A stretch of DNA of 64,000 bases from Schaalia georgiae DSM 6843. Its GTDB lineage: Bacteria; Actinomycetota; Actinomycetes; Actinomycetales; Actinomycetaceae. The translations under genes and the position numbers were made by a program. Position 1 is the first letter of the stretch. Every line of letters starts with the position of its first letter. The DNA is taken from assembly GCF_000429245.1 (NCBI RefSeq), contig NZ_AUBM01000007.1, positions 275,082-339,081 on the forward strand, written 5' to 3'. The notes under the pieces are model-generated. The model was not told where the DNA came from. It worked only from the letters and a program-made list of their open reading frames with translations, and did not search any database. Of the stretch, positions 16,936 through 27,501 are shown in pieces.

Positions 16936-17334
16936 TCAGGCGACTCCGAGGATGTCGGTGACGAACACCAGGGTCGCCCCGCCGGGAATGCCTGCCTGGG
17001 GGACGCCGCGGGTGCCATAGCCCAGCTCCGCGGGGACCGACAGCAGGACGCGGTCGCCCACCCGCTTGCCGACGAGCCCCTGGTCCCAGCCGGGGATCAC
17101 CATGCCCACGCCGATCTGGAAGGACAGTGCTCCGCCCCGGTCGAAGGAGTTGTCGAAGTCGGACTCGCCGGCGAACACGATGCCGTAGTAGTGGCAGTGG
17201 ATCGTGTCCCCCGCCTCGACGACCTGGCCGTCCCCCTGGTGGAGGACCTCGACGAGCAGGTCCGGCGCGGGCGCCCCCTCGAAAGCGAGGGACGGCTTGC
17301 GGCCGAATTCCCCTGTGACGGTGATGTTCTCCAC
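16936..17334 (-). CDS. FKBP-type peptidyl-prolyl cis-trans isomerase
   Basis: A 132-residue single-domain FKBP that speeds proline isomerisation during protein folding. Active-site residues are visible: FDNSFDRG, the IPGWDQGLVG loop with its tryptophan, and ELGYGTRG. No signal peptide, so it is cytosolic. The first codon is a GTG at 17334 with GGGGG just upstream. It lies 16 bp after the Bax-inhibitor gene and may be co-transcribed with it. Confidence 0.95.
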   Translation of the reverse strand: MENITVTGEFGRKPSLAFEGAPAPDLLVEVLHQGDGQVVEAGDTIHCHYYGIVFAGESDFDNSFDRGGALSFQIGVGMVIPGWDQGLVGKRVGDRVLLSVPAELGYGTRGVPQAGIPGGATLVFVTDILGVA

Positions 17335-17350
17335 GGTTCCCCCAGTCGTG

Positions 17351-18331
17351 TCAGTCGTTGCGCAGGTAGGACAGCAGGCGCAGGATCTCGAAGTACATCC
17401 ACACGAGGGTCACGGCGAGGCCGAAGGCGCACGTCCAAGCGGCGCGCGCGGGAGCGCCGTACTCCACGCCGACCTTGACGCGGTCGAAGTCCTGGACGAG
17501 GCAGAACGTCCCGATCAGCACCGCGACGACGCCGATGACGACGCCGAGGGGGATTCCCATCACCGTCATCCGGCCGATGGCAGTCGTATCGACCACGCCC
17601 GCGAACTCGAGGAGCACGGTCAGCAGGCGGAACACGACGAAGGACACCAGTGCGATCAGCGTGAAGCGCGCCAGCTTGGGCGAGTTGCGGATGCGGCCCG
17701 AGGCGAAGAGCGCCAGCGTCACGCCGAAGACGACCAGGGTGGCGACGACCGCTTGGAGGACGATGCCCGGGTACTGGGTCTCGAAGGCTGCGGAGATCGC
17801 GCCGAGGGCGAGCCCCTCGAACGCCGCGTAGGCCAGGACCAGCGCGGGGTTCGTGATCTTCATGAACGTGTTCGCCATCGCCAGGACGAAAGCCACGATC
17901 GTGGCGACGCCCGACAGCACGACTGCCGCGGCGATCGAGATCGTGAAGGTCATCCAGCCCAGGACCGCGCCCACGACGATCACGCCGAAGGTGATGCCGG
18001 TCTTGATGATGACGTCGTCGTAGGTCATGCGCCCGCGGTCCACCCCGTCGGCCGACGGGGCGTTCATCGCCGCCTCGTAAGCGCCCATCTGAGCGGCATC
18101 GATCCCATAGGGCGCGCCCTGGGGCATCCCGTAGGCGCCTTGCGGCTGGCCGTAGGGGTTCGTCGGCTGGCCGTAGGCGCCCTGGGGCTGCCCATAGGGG
18201 TTCGTCTGGCCGCCGTAGGGGTTCTGGGCGCTCTGCCCGGAGACCTGGTAGCCCGGCATGGCGGGGTAGCCCGCAGGGGTCTGTCCGGGTGCCCACTTCT
18301 TACCGAGATTGTCGAGGACTGGATTTGCCAC
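17351..18331 (-). CDS. Bax inhibitor-1 / YccA family membrane protein
   Basis: A 326-residue inner-membrane protein of the BI-1 (TMBIM) family, with seven predicted helices from about residue 110 onwards and the conserved last helix plus acid-rich tail pattern WMYFEILRLLSYLRND. The first 90 residues are a soluble low-complexity region with three copies of an NPYGQPQGAYG-like repeat, common in actinobacterial members. GTG at 18331 follows AAGGAG. BI-1 proteins are proposed pH-sensitive calcium or proton leak channels; the function here is unproven. Confidence 0.92.
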   Translation of the reverse strand: MANPVLDNLGKKWAPGQTPAGYPAMPGYQVSGQSAQNPYGGQTNPYGQPQGAYGQPTNPYGQPQGAYGMPQGAPYGIDAAQMGAYEAAMNAPSADGVDRGRMTYDDVIIKTGITFGVIVVGAVLGWMTFTISIAAAVVLSGVATIVAFVLAMANTFMKITNPALVLAYAAFEGLALGAISAAFETQYPGIVLQAVVATLVVFGVTLALFASGRIRNSPKLARFTLIALVSFVVFRLLTVLLEFAGVVDTTAIGRMTVMGIPLGVVIGVVAVLIGTFCLVQDFDRVKVGVEYGAPARAAWTCAFGLAVTLVWMYFEILRLLSYLRND

Positions 18332-18506
18332 TGTTTCATCTCCTTCGGCAATGGATACACGTCCAGTGTCTCACACGGGCCGGACTTTGGTACACCTGTG
18401 CCAGCCCCCATCGGCGGAACCCGGGCACCGGCCGCACCGGGGGCGAGCACCGCCCTCGGGCACATCGCACCTGCTCACGGCCCTCGCGGCGCACCCGCGC
18501 GGGTGC

Positions 18507-18583
18507 TGGTGCCCCCGGTGGGACTCGAACCCACAACACGCCGATTTTAAGTCGGTTGCCTCTGCCGATTGGGCCACGGGGGC
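18507..18583 (-). tRNA. tRNA with UAA anticodon (assigned Leu by anticodon), CCA encoded
   Basis: The minus strand folds as a cloverleaf: acceptor stem GCCCCCG with CGGGGGC, D arm GCC/GGC, anticodon stem CCGA/TCGG, loop CTTAAAA with anticodon TAA, T arm GTGGG-TTCGAGT-CCCAC, discriminator A and a genomic CCA at 18509-18507. UAA reads the leucine codon UUA. Oddly the variable region is only about five bases, whereas canonical leucine tRNAs have a long variable arm. It lies after the ppx gene, convergent with nothing. Confidence 0.9.
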
Positions 18584-18630
18584 GGAGCCGGGCGGCGGCC
18601 GCAGTCACACTCTACGGCCCCGGCGCCCCC

Positions 18631-19614
18631 TCACGCCATCGCCAGAGCGATCCCATCGAGGATGTCGTGCTCGGAGGTGCGCACCCGTGCGATGGGGCTG
18701 CCCGCCTGCTCGGCGCGCGCCAGGACCCGGCGCACGATGCGACTCCAGATCAGAGCTCCCCCCGCGATCACGTCCTCGCGCCCTTCGGGCATGAATCCCA
18801 GCGCGGCCTTGAGCGCCACGGGCTGGTCGACCATGAATCGCACCGCGGCGTCGATCTCCTCCTCCGACAGGGCGGCCCCGTGGATCCGCTCCGGCTGGTA
18901 CGAGGTCAGGCCGAGCGCCTGGGCGGTCAGGGTCGTCACAGTTCCCGCGACGCCCACCAGGGTGCGCACGCGGCCCAGATCCACCGACTTCTCCGCCACG
19001 TCCAACTGCTCATCGACCCACGCCACGACGCGCGCCTCGTCCTGCGCCGGAACACCGCCGGCCGGATCGACACCCGACAAGAATTTCTCCGTCACCCGGA
19101 CGGCGCCCATATTGACCGAGACCGCCTGCTCGACGCGCGCGTCCCCCAGGACCAACTCGGTGGAGCCTCCTCCGATGTCGACGACCAGCATGGGCGCATC
19201 GACACTCCCTCCGAGTCCGCACACCGCGCCCGAGAAGGACAGCGACGCCTCCTCGGTCCCGGGGACCACCTCTGGGTCCACACCGATGACACGCCGGATC
19301 TCGCGCGTGAACTCGTCACTGTTAGCGGCGTCCCGTGTGGCCGACGTGGCGACGAAGCGCACACGGGAGGCACCCAGCGCCTCGATCATCCGCTGGTACT
19401 CGACGGTGGCCTCGACGGCGCGCTCGATCGCCGCGGCGTCGAGCACGCCCGTGCGGTCCACTCCTCGTCCGAGGCGCACGATCCGCATCTGGCGGGTGAG
19501 GTCCGTCAGGCGGGCTCCCCCCTGGTCCCTGACGACGTCGGCCACGAGCAATCGTATTGAGTTGGTTCCGCAGTCAATGGCAGCTACACGAGTCACGTCG
19601 GACAATTCTGTCAT
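18631..19614 (-). CDS. ppx: Ppx/GppA family exopolyphosphatase
   Basis: A 327-residue member of the actin-like ATPase superfamily that hydrolyses polyphosphate or pppGpp. Phosphate loops are visible: AAIDCGTNSIRLLVAD at the N-terminus, VVDIGGGSTELVLG in the middle and GVAGTVTTLTAQALGL. I start at the ATG at 19614 (MTELSDVTRVAA), just before the first strand. It is the short actinobacterial form without the C-terminal HD domain. It ends the run eno - FtsB-like - DUF501 - ppx, a conserved actinobacterial order. Confidence 0.94.
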   Translation of the reverse strand: MTELSDVTRVAAIDCGTNSIRLLVADVVRDQGGARLTDLTRQMRIVRLGRGVDRTGVLDAAAIERAVEATVEYQRMIEALGASRVRFVATSATRDAANSDEFTREIRRVIGVDPEVVPGTEEASLSFSGAVCGLGGSVDAPMLVVDIGGGSTELVLGDARVEQAVSVNMGAVRVTEKFLSGVDPAGGVPAQDEARVVAWVDEQLDVAEKSVDLGRVRTLVGVAGTVTTLTAQALGLTSYQPERIHGAALSEEEIDAAVRFMVDQPVALKAALGFMPEGREDVIAGGALIWSRIVRRVLARAEQAGSPIARVRTSEHDILDGIALAMA

Positions 19615-19642
19615 AGGCACGGCCCGGGTCAAGCCCCCGCGG

Positions 19643-20158
19643 TCAGCAGGAGCAGCGTGCGGGCGACCACAGGCCCCGCCGTGCCATCTCCGCCAGCGCC
19701 ATGTCACCGATCGGGTTGACGCCGCCACCGGCCGCCAGGGCGTGGCCGACGAGGGCGTGCAGGCACTTGACGCGGGTCGGCATCCCCCCGGCGGAGACGC
19801 CCGCGATCTCGGGGACCTCGCCCAGGAGCCCACGGCGCGCCAAGTAGTCCTCGTGGGCGCGGGCGTAGGCCTCGGCGAGGGCCTGGTCCTCACAAAGGGC
19901 CCGGTTGTACTCGTCCATGAGGCGCTCCGCCTCCAGCGTGGAGCACGCCTTCACGGCACGCGGGTGCGTGAGGTAGAAGGTCGTGGGGAACGGACTGGAG
20001 TCCTCCAGGCGCGGCGCGGTCACCACGACCGTGGGCCGTCCGCAGGCGCAGCGCGCGGCGATGCCCACGACGCCCCGGGGCAGGCGCCCCAACTGGTCGC
20101 GCAGCGCCTCCAGGTCGGCCTCTGTGGCGGGACTCGTGCCGGGGATCGTCTGTGTCAT
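19643..20158 (-). CDS. DUF501 domain protein
   Basis: A 171-residue protein of unknown biochemical role found throughout Actinobacteria in this position. Family marks are LGRLPRGVVGIAARCACGRP near the start, PFPTTFYLTHPRAVKA in the middle and GGMPTRVKCLHALVGHALA near the end. Cysteine-containing motifs CACG and a final RCSC could bind metal, which is only a guess. The ATG at 20158 overlaps the stop of the FtsB-like gene by four bases, so it is translationally coupled to it. Confidence 0.93.
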   Translation of the reverse strand: MTQTIPGTSPATEADLEALRDQLGRLPRGVVGIAARCACGRPTVVVTAPRLEDSSPFPTTFYLTHPRAVKACSTLEAERLMDEYNRALCEDQALAEAYARAHEDYLARRGLLGEVPEIAGVSAGGMPTRVKCLHALVGHALAAGGGVNPIGDMALAEMARRGLWSPARCSC

Positions 20159-20943
20159 CGTCCGCTTTCCGCCTGGTCGCCGTCCTGTGCGGGCGCCTGG
20201 GGCTGGGCGGCCGCCGTCTGCGGCGGCTGGTCGGCTCTGCCCAGCAGGATGGCCACCTGCTGGACCCACGGGCGGGCCGGCCCCTGGGCGGGGGCCGCGT
20301 TCACCTGCGCGGAGTCCTGGTACTCGGGACCGGGATCGACCACCGTGTACTGGGTCTCACCGGGGCGCACGAATCCCAGCCGCTCCCTGGCCTGGGTGGA
20401 GATGTAGTTCGGGTCGGACCACAGGTCGAGTTGCTTGCGCATGTCGGCGTTGCGCTGCTCGGCGGCAGCCACCTGAGCGCGGATGTCGGCCAGCTCCCTC
20501 TCCTGCTGCCACCACGCGTAAACGCTGGGCACCAGCATCATGAGGATGAAGACCGCGACCATGGACAGAGCCAGGAGGCGCACCGACACGTCGAGCCCGC
20601 CGAAGGACACGCGCCCGGGCGCCCTGTCGGACGCCGACCGCTTCCCCCCGGAGGCGCGCCCCCGCGGCTTCGTCTTGCCCCCGGTCGCGGCGGACGGGGC
20701 CGCGGGGCGCTCGGCTGAGGCCCCGGAGCGCCTCCCCGCCGAACGGGGCGCGGCCGGTCGCCGGCGCTTGGAGCGGCCGCGCCCCTTGGAGGCGGTCGAC
20801 GAGGCGGAGGCCGCGGCAGCGGCCTCTCTCCTCTTGCGGGACCGCTCGGCGTAGATCTCGCGGGGCGTGCGCCCCTCCCCCTCGCGCGGGGCGGAGGGGC
20901 GTGGGGCGGAACGGGAACCCGAGGGGCGCGAAGGACGTGGCAT
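20155..20943 (-). CDS. FtsB/DivIC-like septum formation initiator
   Basis: A 262-residue single-pass membrane protein of the divisome. Residues 1-110 are a basic Arg/Ser/Ala/Pro-rich cytoplasmic tail, residues about 118-140 are the membrane helix (RLLALSMVAVFILMMLVPSV), and 140-205 form the periplasmic coiled coil ending in the DivIC signature ARERLGFVRPGETQYTVVDP. A Pro/Gln-rich tail follows. The ATG at 20943 is chosen because the upstream frame is only a translated 9-bp repeat. It overlaps the DUF501 gene. Confidence 0.9.
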   Translation of the reverse strand: MPRPSRPSGSRSAPRPSAPREGEGRTPREIYAERSRKRREAAAAASASSTASKGRGRSKRRRPAAPRSAGRRSGASAERPAAPSAATGGKTKPRGRASGGKRSASDRAPGRVSFGGLDVSVRLLALSMVAVFILMMLVPSVYAWWQQERELADIRAQVAAAEQRNADMRKQLDLWSDPNYISTQARERLGFVRPGETQYTVVDPGPEYQDSAQVNAAPAQGPARPWVQQVAILLGRADQPPQTAAAQPQAPAQDGDQAESGR

Positions 20944-20980
20944 AGTCCAATCCTGCCCTATGCCCGCCGAACGGGCGCGC

Positions 20981-21034
20981 GCACTCGCCGCACTCGCCGC
21001 ACTCGCCGCACTCGCCGCACTCGCCGCACTCGCC
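20981..21034. repeat. Six perfect tandem copies of a 9-bp unit
   Basis: GCACTCGCC is repeated six times without change (20981-21034), followed by a degenerate copy. It lies between the FtsB-like gene and the eno terminator, in its upstream region. Read on the minus strand it would encode Ala-Ala-Ser, but no start supports translation. Such a repeat is prone to copy-number change. Confidence 0.85.
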
Positions 21035-21067
21035 GCGCGCGCCGCATCGGCGCAGACGGGCAGCGAC

Positions 21068-21110
21068 GCGCCGGTCCCCGGGAACCGCGTGGGTTCCCGG
21101 GGACCGGCGC
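21068..21110. terminator. eno terminator hairpin
   Basis: An exact 19-bp inverted repeat (21068-21086 and 21092-21110) with a five-base loop, GCGTG, 37 bp past the eno stop. The core arm is CGGTCCCCGGGAACC. No T-run follows. It would isolate eno from the FtsB-like gene, which must then have its own promoter near the 9-bp repeats. Confidence 0.8.
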
Positions 21111-21146
21111 GCTCGGGCCCTCCCACAAGGGGGCCGGCCCGGCGCC

Positions 21147-22496
<1,350 letters not shown>

Positions 22497-22634
22497 TCAC
22501 CCCCCTCTTGGGGGGCAGACGTTCTTTCATTGCGGAGCCACTCCGCGGGCGAGCGCGCCACGTGACATTGGTCCCAGCGCCGGGGTGTGCCGCGCCACTG
22601 GGAAGGCGCGCCGCGAGGGGCGCTCCGCGGTCCG

Positions 22635-23234
22635 TCAGCCGGTGGGGGCCGACTGCCCTCCTGTGCGCTGGCGGGCGCCGGAGTCGCCGCCCGGACCGGA
22701 GACGACATCGCCCAAGCGCGGGTAGTCGAAGGCGTTCATCTGGCTATCCAGTGTCGGGAAGCGCGGGTTGACCTGCGGGTCGAGCTGGGCGTTCTGCTCC
22801 TGGAGGAAGGAGAGGACCTGCTCGCGCAGGGAGGGGTTCTGGGCGACCGCCTGGTTGAGCATCTCGGAGATGATCGTCGCCCGCACGACCGTCTTGGTGG
22901 GGTCGGCCAGGGGCTTGTCGTACTTGTCCTGTCCGGCTGCGGCGCTGAAAGCGGCGACCCTCTGGTCGATCTGCGCGTCGCTGACGCCCACTCCCAGTCG
23001 GACGGCCAGCGCGTCGAGCTGGGGAGCGGAGTAGAAGACCGCGCGGATCCGGTTCAGCTCGGCTTTCTGACCGATGATCTCACCGATCTGGGCGGTCGCG
23101 GTCTCGATGTCGGAGATCGAGTACGACCCCTGCGTAGTGACGATCGCCTGCCCGGGGTGCGCGGAGCACGCCCCCATTCCCACGGCGGCTGCCGCCACCG
23201 CCACCACCGACGCGATCTTTGTGCGCAAGGCCAC
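22635..23234 (-). CDS. Putative lipoprotein, SurA-N-like
   Basis: A 199-residue secreted protein. The N-terminal signal (about residues 1-22, KIASVVAVAAAAVGMGAC) ends in a cysteine at 23 that could be lipidated, although the -3 residue is methionine rather than the usual leucine. The rest is helical, resembling the N-terminal region of SurA/PrsA-type chaperones, without a parvulin domain. The GTG at 23234 follows AAGGAGG. It is 53 bp downstream of mfd, matching actinobacterial gene order (mfd, then a SurA-like lipoprotein, then eno). Confidence 0.75.
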   Translation of the reverse strand: MALRTKIASVVAVAAAAVGMGACSAHPGQAIVTTQGSYSISDIETATAQIGEIIGQKAELNRIRAVFYSAPQLDALAVRLGVGVSDAQIDQRVAAFSAAAGQDKYDKPLADPTKTVVRATIISEMLNQAVAQNPSLREQVLSFLQEQNAQLDPQVNPRFPTLDSQMNAFDYPRLGDVVSGPGGDSGARQRTGGQSAPTG

Positions 23235-23287
23235 GAGTATCCTCCTTGAAGGCGTATTCAACCCCACCAGTGTATTGCACGCCACCC

Positions 23288-26200
23288 TCACTCACGAAAA
23301 GGGGTGAGGAGCCTGGTCACCAGGGCCTCCACCCATTCGAGCAGCGGCCCGTCCGTCAAGGGCGCGCCGCCGATCCTCTGCGTCAAGGGGAGGGGCACCA
23401 GGACCTGGCGCACGGCGGCCTTGATGACCGCGCCCGGGTGGAGGCGCTTGAGCCGCATCGCCTGGGAGTCGCGCAACTGGACCGGCGACACCCGCAGGTA
23501 CTTGCCCTGGGTGACGGCCTCGCTGATCCCGGCGCGCCGAAGGACCTCGCGCAACCGGGCGACGGCGAAGAGCAAGTCCACCTGGGCGGGCAGCGGGCCG
23601 TAGCGGTCCGCCAGCTCCTCGCGCACATCCGCCTCCTGCTCCGGGCAGGACACGGCGGCGATCTTGGCGTACACCTCCAGGCGCAGCCGCTCACCGCGCA
23701 CGTAGTCCTCGGGGATGTGGGCGTCGACGGCCAGGTCCAGGCGCACGTCCGCCTTCTGGGCGGGCGCCTCGCCGCGGTAGGCGGCAACGGCGTCGGACAC
23801 CATCCGCACGTAGAGGTCGAAGCCCACGCCCTCGACGTGCCCGGACTGCGCACCGCCCAGCAGGTTCCCCGCGCCCCGGATCTCCAGGTCCCGCTGGGCC
23901 ACGGCCAGCCCCGCCCCCAGGTCCGTGTTGGCGGCGATGGTCTTGAGGCGCTCGTGGGCGGTCTGGGTGAGGGCCCTGTCCCCCGGGTAGAAGAAGTAGG
24001 CGTAGGCCCGCTCGCGCCCGCGCCCCACGCGCCCGCGCAACTGGTGGAGCTGGGAGAGCCCGAACACGTCGGCGCGGTCGACGATGAGGGTGTTCGCGTT
24101 CGAGATGTCCAATCCCGTCTCCACGATGGTCGTGCACACCAGGACGTCGAACTCGTGGTTCCAGAAGTCCTGGATCACGGCCTCCAGCTGGTGCTCGCCG
24201 AGCTTGCCGTGGGCGACGCGCACCCGCGCCTCGGGGACCAGCGACTGCACGCGGGCGGCGACGGAGTTGATCGAGTCGACGCGGTTGTGCACGTAGAACA
24301 CCTGCCCGTCGCGCAGCAGCTCGCGGCGGATCGCAGCGCTGACCTGCGCGTCGGTGTGGGCCCCGACGAAGGTGAGTACGGGCTGGCGCTCCTCGGGAGG
24401 GGTTTGCAGGATCGACATCTCGCGGATCCCGGAGACCGCCATCTCCAGGGTGCGCGGGATCGGCGTGGCCGACATCGACAGAACGTCCACGTCGGTGCGC
24501 AGCGCCTTGAGGGTCTCCTTGTGCTCGACGCCGAAGCGCTGCTCCTCGTCGATGACGACCAGGCCCAGCTTCTTGAAGGCCACCGCCCCGGTCAGCAGCG
24601 CGTGCGTGCCGATCACCAGGTCGATGCGCCCCGAGGCCAGCCCCTCCTTGACCTCCTCGGTCTGCTTCGGCGTCGAGAAGCGCGACAGCGTCCCGATCTC
24701 GACGGGGAAACCGGCGTAGCGCTCCGAGAAGGTCTCGAAGTGCTGGGTGACCAGCAGGGTCGTGGGCACCAGGACCGCCACCTGGTACCCGTCCTGGATC
24801 GCTTTGAAAGCGGCGCGCACCGCGATCTCGGTCTTCCCGTAGCCGACGTCGCCGGTGAGCAGGCGGTCCATGGGGACGGGCTTCTCCATGTCCGCTTTGA
24901 CCTCGTCAATGGTGACGAGCTGGTCGGGGGTCTCCACGTAGGGGAAGGCGTCCTCGAGTTCGCGCTGCCACGGCGTGTCGAGGCCGAAGGCGTGCCCCTT
25001 GGTCTGCTGGCGCACGGCGTACAGGCGGATCAGCTCCTTGGCGACCTCGTTCACGGCCTTCTTCGCGCGCGCCTTGGTTTTCGCCCAGTCGGCGCCGCCC
25101 ATCTTCGTGAGGGAGGGTTCGTCGCTGCCCGTGTACTTGGAGATCTGGTCGAGGGCGTCGGTGGGCACGAAGAGGCGGTCGCCCGGCTGGCCGCGCTTGG
25201 AGGGCGCGTACTCGATGACCAGGTAGTCGCGCGTGGCGGCCGCGTCGGAGCGCCCGACGGTGCGGCTGACCAGTTCGACGAAGCGCCCGATGCCGTGCTG
25301 CTCGTGGACGATGTAGTCGCCCGGGTGCAGGGTCAGGGGGTCCACGCCCTTGCGCCGTCGGCTCGGCATGCGCCGCATGTCCCTGGTGGTGGCCCCCGCG
25401 CGGCCGGTCATATCGCCCTCGGTGAGGACAGCGACGCGCAGGTCCGGGGCCACGAACCCGGCGGGGCCCTGCGCCGTCGTGATGGTGACCAGGCCGGGCC
25501 CGGGGTCGGAATCGACGGAGTCCGACAGGGCGACGGGGCAGCCCGCCTCGGCCAGGATCGTGCGGATGCGGCGCCCGGGACCGGGGCCCTCGGTGGTGAC
25601 GACGACCCGCCAGTCCTGGGCGGCCAGCGACTTGAGGTCCCCGGCTGCGGCTGCGAAGTCCCCCCTGTAGGGGCGCACCTCCCTGGCACCCGCGCGCATG
25701 AGCACGGGTGAGGCGACCAGCGCGGAGCCGCCTTCGTCGGAGCCCGCGCCCGCTGCCTCCCCGTCGGCCTCAGCCTCCGCGAGTTCAGCGGGGGGCAGGG
25801 AGGACAGCTCCCACCACGGACCGCCCGCCCCCCACAGGTCGTCGAGGTCGAGGAAGGAGGCGTCGGATGCCTCCAGGGGCACCTGGCCCCCTCCAGCCGC
25901 CGCGCTCCACGCCGCCCGCAGGAACTCGTCGGTCGTGGCGACCAGATCCGCCGCCCGCGCGCGGATGCGCTCAGGATCCGACGCCAGCACCGGCGTCCCC
26001 GGGGGCAGCAGGTCCACGAGGCGGTCCATGCCGGAGGCCAGGACCGGCGCCAGGGACTCGATGCCCGGGGCGGGGATGCCCTCGGCGGCCAGGGACAGCA
26101 TCTCGGCCGCGCCGGGCAGGCGGTCGGCCGCCTCGCGGGCGCGGGCCCGCACCTGGGCGCTGAGCAGCAGCTCCCGGCAGGGCACCGCCCACAGGCCGTG

Positions 26201-26872
26201 GGGGGCGGCGCCCAGGGTGCGCTGGTCCTGGATGGAGAAGGCCCGGATCTCATCGACCTCGTCGCCCCACAGCTCCACGCGCAGCGGATGGGGCTCCTGG
26301 GGTGGGAACACGTCCAGGATGCCGCCGCGCACACTCATCTGCCCGCGCGCCTCGACCATGTCGACCCTTTGGTATCCCAAGTCCGACAGGCGCGCGGTGG
26401 CCTCCGGCAGGTCCACGACATCGCCCACTGCGATGCGCACCGGCTCCAGGTCCGCCAGGCCGCGGATGATGGGCTGCAGGAACGAGCGGACGGGGACCAC
26501 CAGGACGGACAGGGGGCCCGCGAAGGCGTCGCCCTGGACGGGGTGCGCCAGGCGGCGCAGCACAGCGATGCGGTTGGCCATCGTGTCCACCTGGGGCGAC
26601 AGGCGCTCGTGCGGCAGCGTCTCCCAGGCTGGGAAGGCGGCTGCCCCCGTCGTCCACGAGGCGAGGGCAGCGGTCATCGCCTCCGCCTCGCGCCCCGTCG
26701 CGGTGAGGACCACCACGGGGGTGGTGGCGCGCGAGGCGATGTGCGCGGCGATGGGCGCGCGCAGGCCCGAGGGGGCCACCAGTGTGCCTGAGCGCCCGGC
26801 CGCGATGGAGTCCGCCGCTGCGGCGACGGCCGGGTCGGATGCGAGCAGGGGCAGCAGTCCAGTGAGGAGCAC
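23288..26872 (-). CDS. mfd: Transcription-repair coupling factor Mfd
   Basis: A 1194-residue ATP-driven translocase that removes stalled RNA polymerase from DNA and recruits UvrA. In order: UvrB-homology N-terminal domains; the RNA-polymerase-interaction domain with VHEQHGIGRFVELVSR; the translocase with Walker A TGDVGYGKTE and box DEEQRFGVEHKE; helicase motif VI QLRGRVGRGRERAYAYFF; and a C-terminal D7 domain. Full length. An insertion of acidic low-complexity sequence (AEAEADGEAAGAGSDEGGS) occurs in the N-terminal half. pth lies 26 bp upstream. Confidence 0.98.
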   Translation of the reverse strand: MLLTGLLPLLASDPAVAAAADSIAAGRSGTLVAPSGLRAPIAAHIASRATTPVVVLTATGREAEAMTAALASWTTGAAAFPAWETLPHERLSPQVDTMANRIAVLRRLAHPVQGDAFAGPLSVLVVPVRSFLQPIIRGLADLEPVRIAVGDVVDLPEATARLSDLGYQRVDMVEARGQMSVRGGILDVFPPQEPHPLRVELWGDEVDEIRAFSIQDQRTLGAAPHGLWAVPCRELLLSAQVRARAREAADRLPGAAEMLSLAAEGIPAPGIESLAPVLASGMDRLVDLLPPGTPVLASDPERIRARAADLVATTDEFLRAAWSAAAGGGQVPLEASDASFLDLDDLWGAGGPWWELSSLPPAELAEAEADGEAAGAGSDEGGSALVASPVLMRAGAREVRPYRGDFAAAAGDLKSLAAQDWRVVVTTEGPGPGRRIRTILAEAGCPVALSDSVDSDPGPGLVTITTAQGPAGFVAPDLRVAVLTEGDMTGRAGATTRDMRRMPSRRRKGVDPLTLHPGDYIVHEQHGIGRFVELVSRTVGRSDAAATRDYLVIEYAPSKRGQPGDRLFVPTDALDQISKYTGSDEPSLTKMGGADWAKTKARAKKAVNEVAKELIRLYAVRQQTKGHAFGLDTPWQRELEDAFPYVETPDQLVTIDEVKADMEKPVPMDRLLTGDVGYGKTEIAVRAAFKAIQDGYQVAVLVPTTLLVTQHFETFSERYAGFPVEIGTLSRFSTPKQTEEVKEGLASGRIDLVIGTHALLTGAVAFKKLGLVVIDEEQRFGVEHKETLKALRTDVDVLSMSATPIPRTLEMAVSGIREMSILQTPPEERQPVLTFVGAHTDAQVSAAIRRELLRDGQVFYVHNRVDSINSVAARVQSLVPEARVRVAHGKLGEHQLEAVIQDFWNHEFDVLVCTTIVETGLDISNANTLIVDRADVFGLSQLHQLRGRVGRGRERAYAYFFYPGDRALTQTAHERLKTIAANTDLGAGLAVAQRDLEIRGAGNLLGGAQSGHVEGVGFDLYVRMVSDAVAAYRGEAPAQKADVRLDLAVDAHIPEDYVRGERLRLEVYAKIAAVSCPEQEADVREELADRYGPLPAQVDLLFAVARLREVLRRAGISEAVTQGKYLRVSPVQLRDSQAMRLKRLHPGAVIKAAVRQVLVPLPLTQRIGGAPLTDGPLLEWVEALVTRLLTPFRE

Positions 26873-26898
26873 GGATCGCCTTTCGGTGGCGCTGGGGC

Positions 26899-27501
26899 TT
26901 ATCGGGTGTGGAGCGCCTGCTGGGTGGGCGCGAATCCCTCGGCCACGACCCCCTCCACGGCGTCGGCGGCCTCCTCGAGGGTCACGTCCCAGTCGGGGCG
27001 CTCCTTGGCGGGGATGGGCGCCAGGACGTAGTCGGCGGGGTCCATGCGCCCCGGCGGCCGCCCGATGCCGATGCGGAGCCTGTGGTAGTCGCGGGTCCCC
27101 AGGGCCTGGGTGAGGGACTTGAGGCCATTGTGGCCGCCCTCGCCGCCCCCGGCCTTGAGCCTGAGCTCGTGGGGGGGCAGGTCGAGGTCGTCGTGGACGA
27201 CGAGGATCCTCTGCGCCCCGATGCCGAGGAAGTCCGCGAGGCGGCGGATGGGGCTGCCCGTCGTGTTCATGTACGTCTCGGAGCGCGCCAGGACGGCGCG
27301 CGGCCCGGGGACGCCGCCGGGCCCCGCTCCCAGGCGGACGTCGGCGACGCGGGTGCGCGAGCGGTGGGTCTTGAGCACCGCGCCCGCCCGCGCCGCGAGG
27401 ACGTCAACGGTGAGGTAGCCGACGTTGTGGCGGGTTGAGGCGTACTGCGCGCCAGGATTGCCCAGCCCGACGACGAGCCACGGCGAGTCAGTCGTGTTCA
27501 T
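26899..27501 (-). CDS. pth: Peptidyl-tRNA hydrolase
   Basis: Frees tRNA from peptidyl-tRNA released by stalled ribosomes. 200 residues. The family motifs are LVVGLGNPGAQYASTRHNVGY (with the catalytic histidine), VLARSETYMNTTG, and VVHDDLDLPPHELRLKAGGGEGGHNGLKSL is split across positions 90-120. The ATG at 27501 lies inside the 3' end of the GDSL hydrolase gene, a 14-bp overlap, so the two are coupled. mfd follows at once. Confidence 0.97.
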   Translation of the reverse strand: MNTTDSPWLVVGLGNPGAQYASTRHNVGYLTVDVLAARAGAVLKTHRSRTRVADVRLGAGPGGVPGPRAVLARSETYMNTTGSPIRRLADFLGIGAQRILVVHDDLDLPPHELRLKAGGGEGGHNGLKSLTQALGTRDYHRLRIGIGRPPGRMDPADYVLAPIPAKERPDWDVTLEEAADAVEGVVAEGFAPTQQALHTR

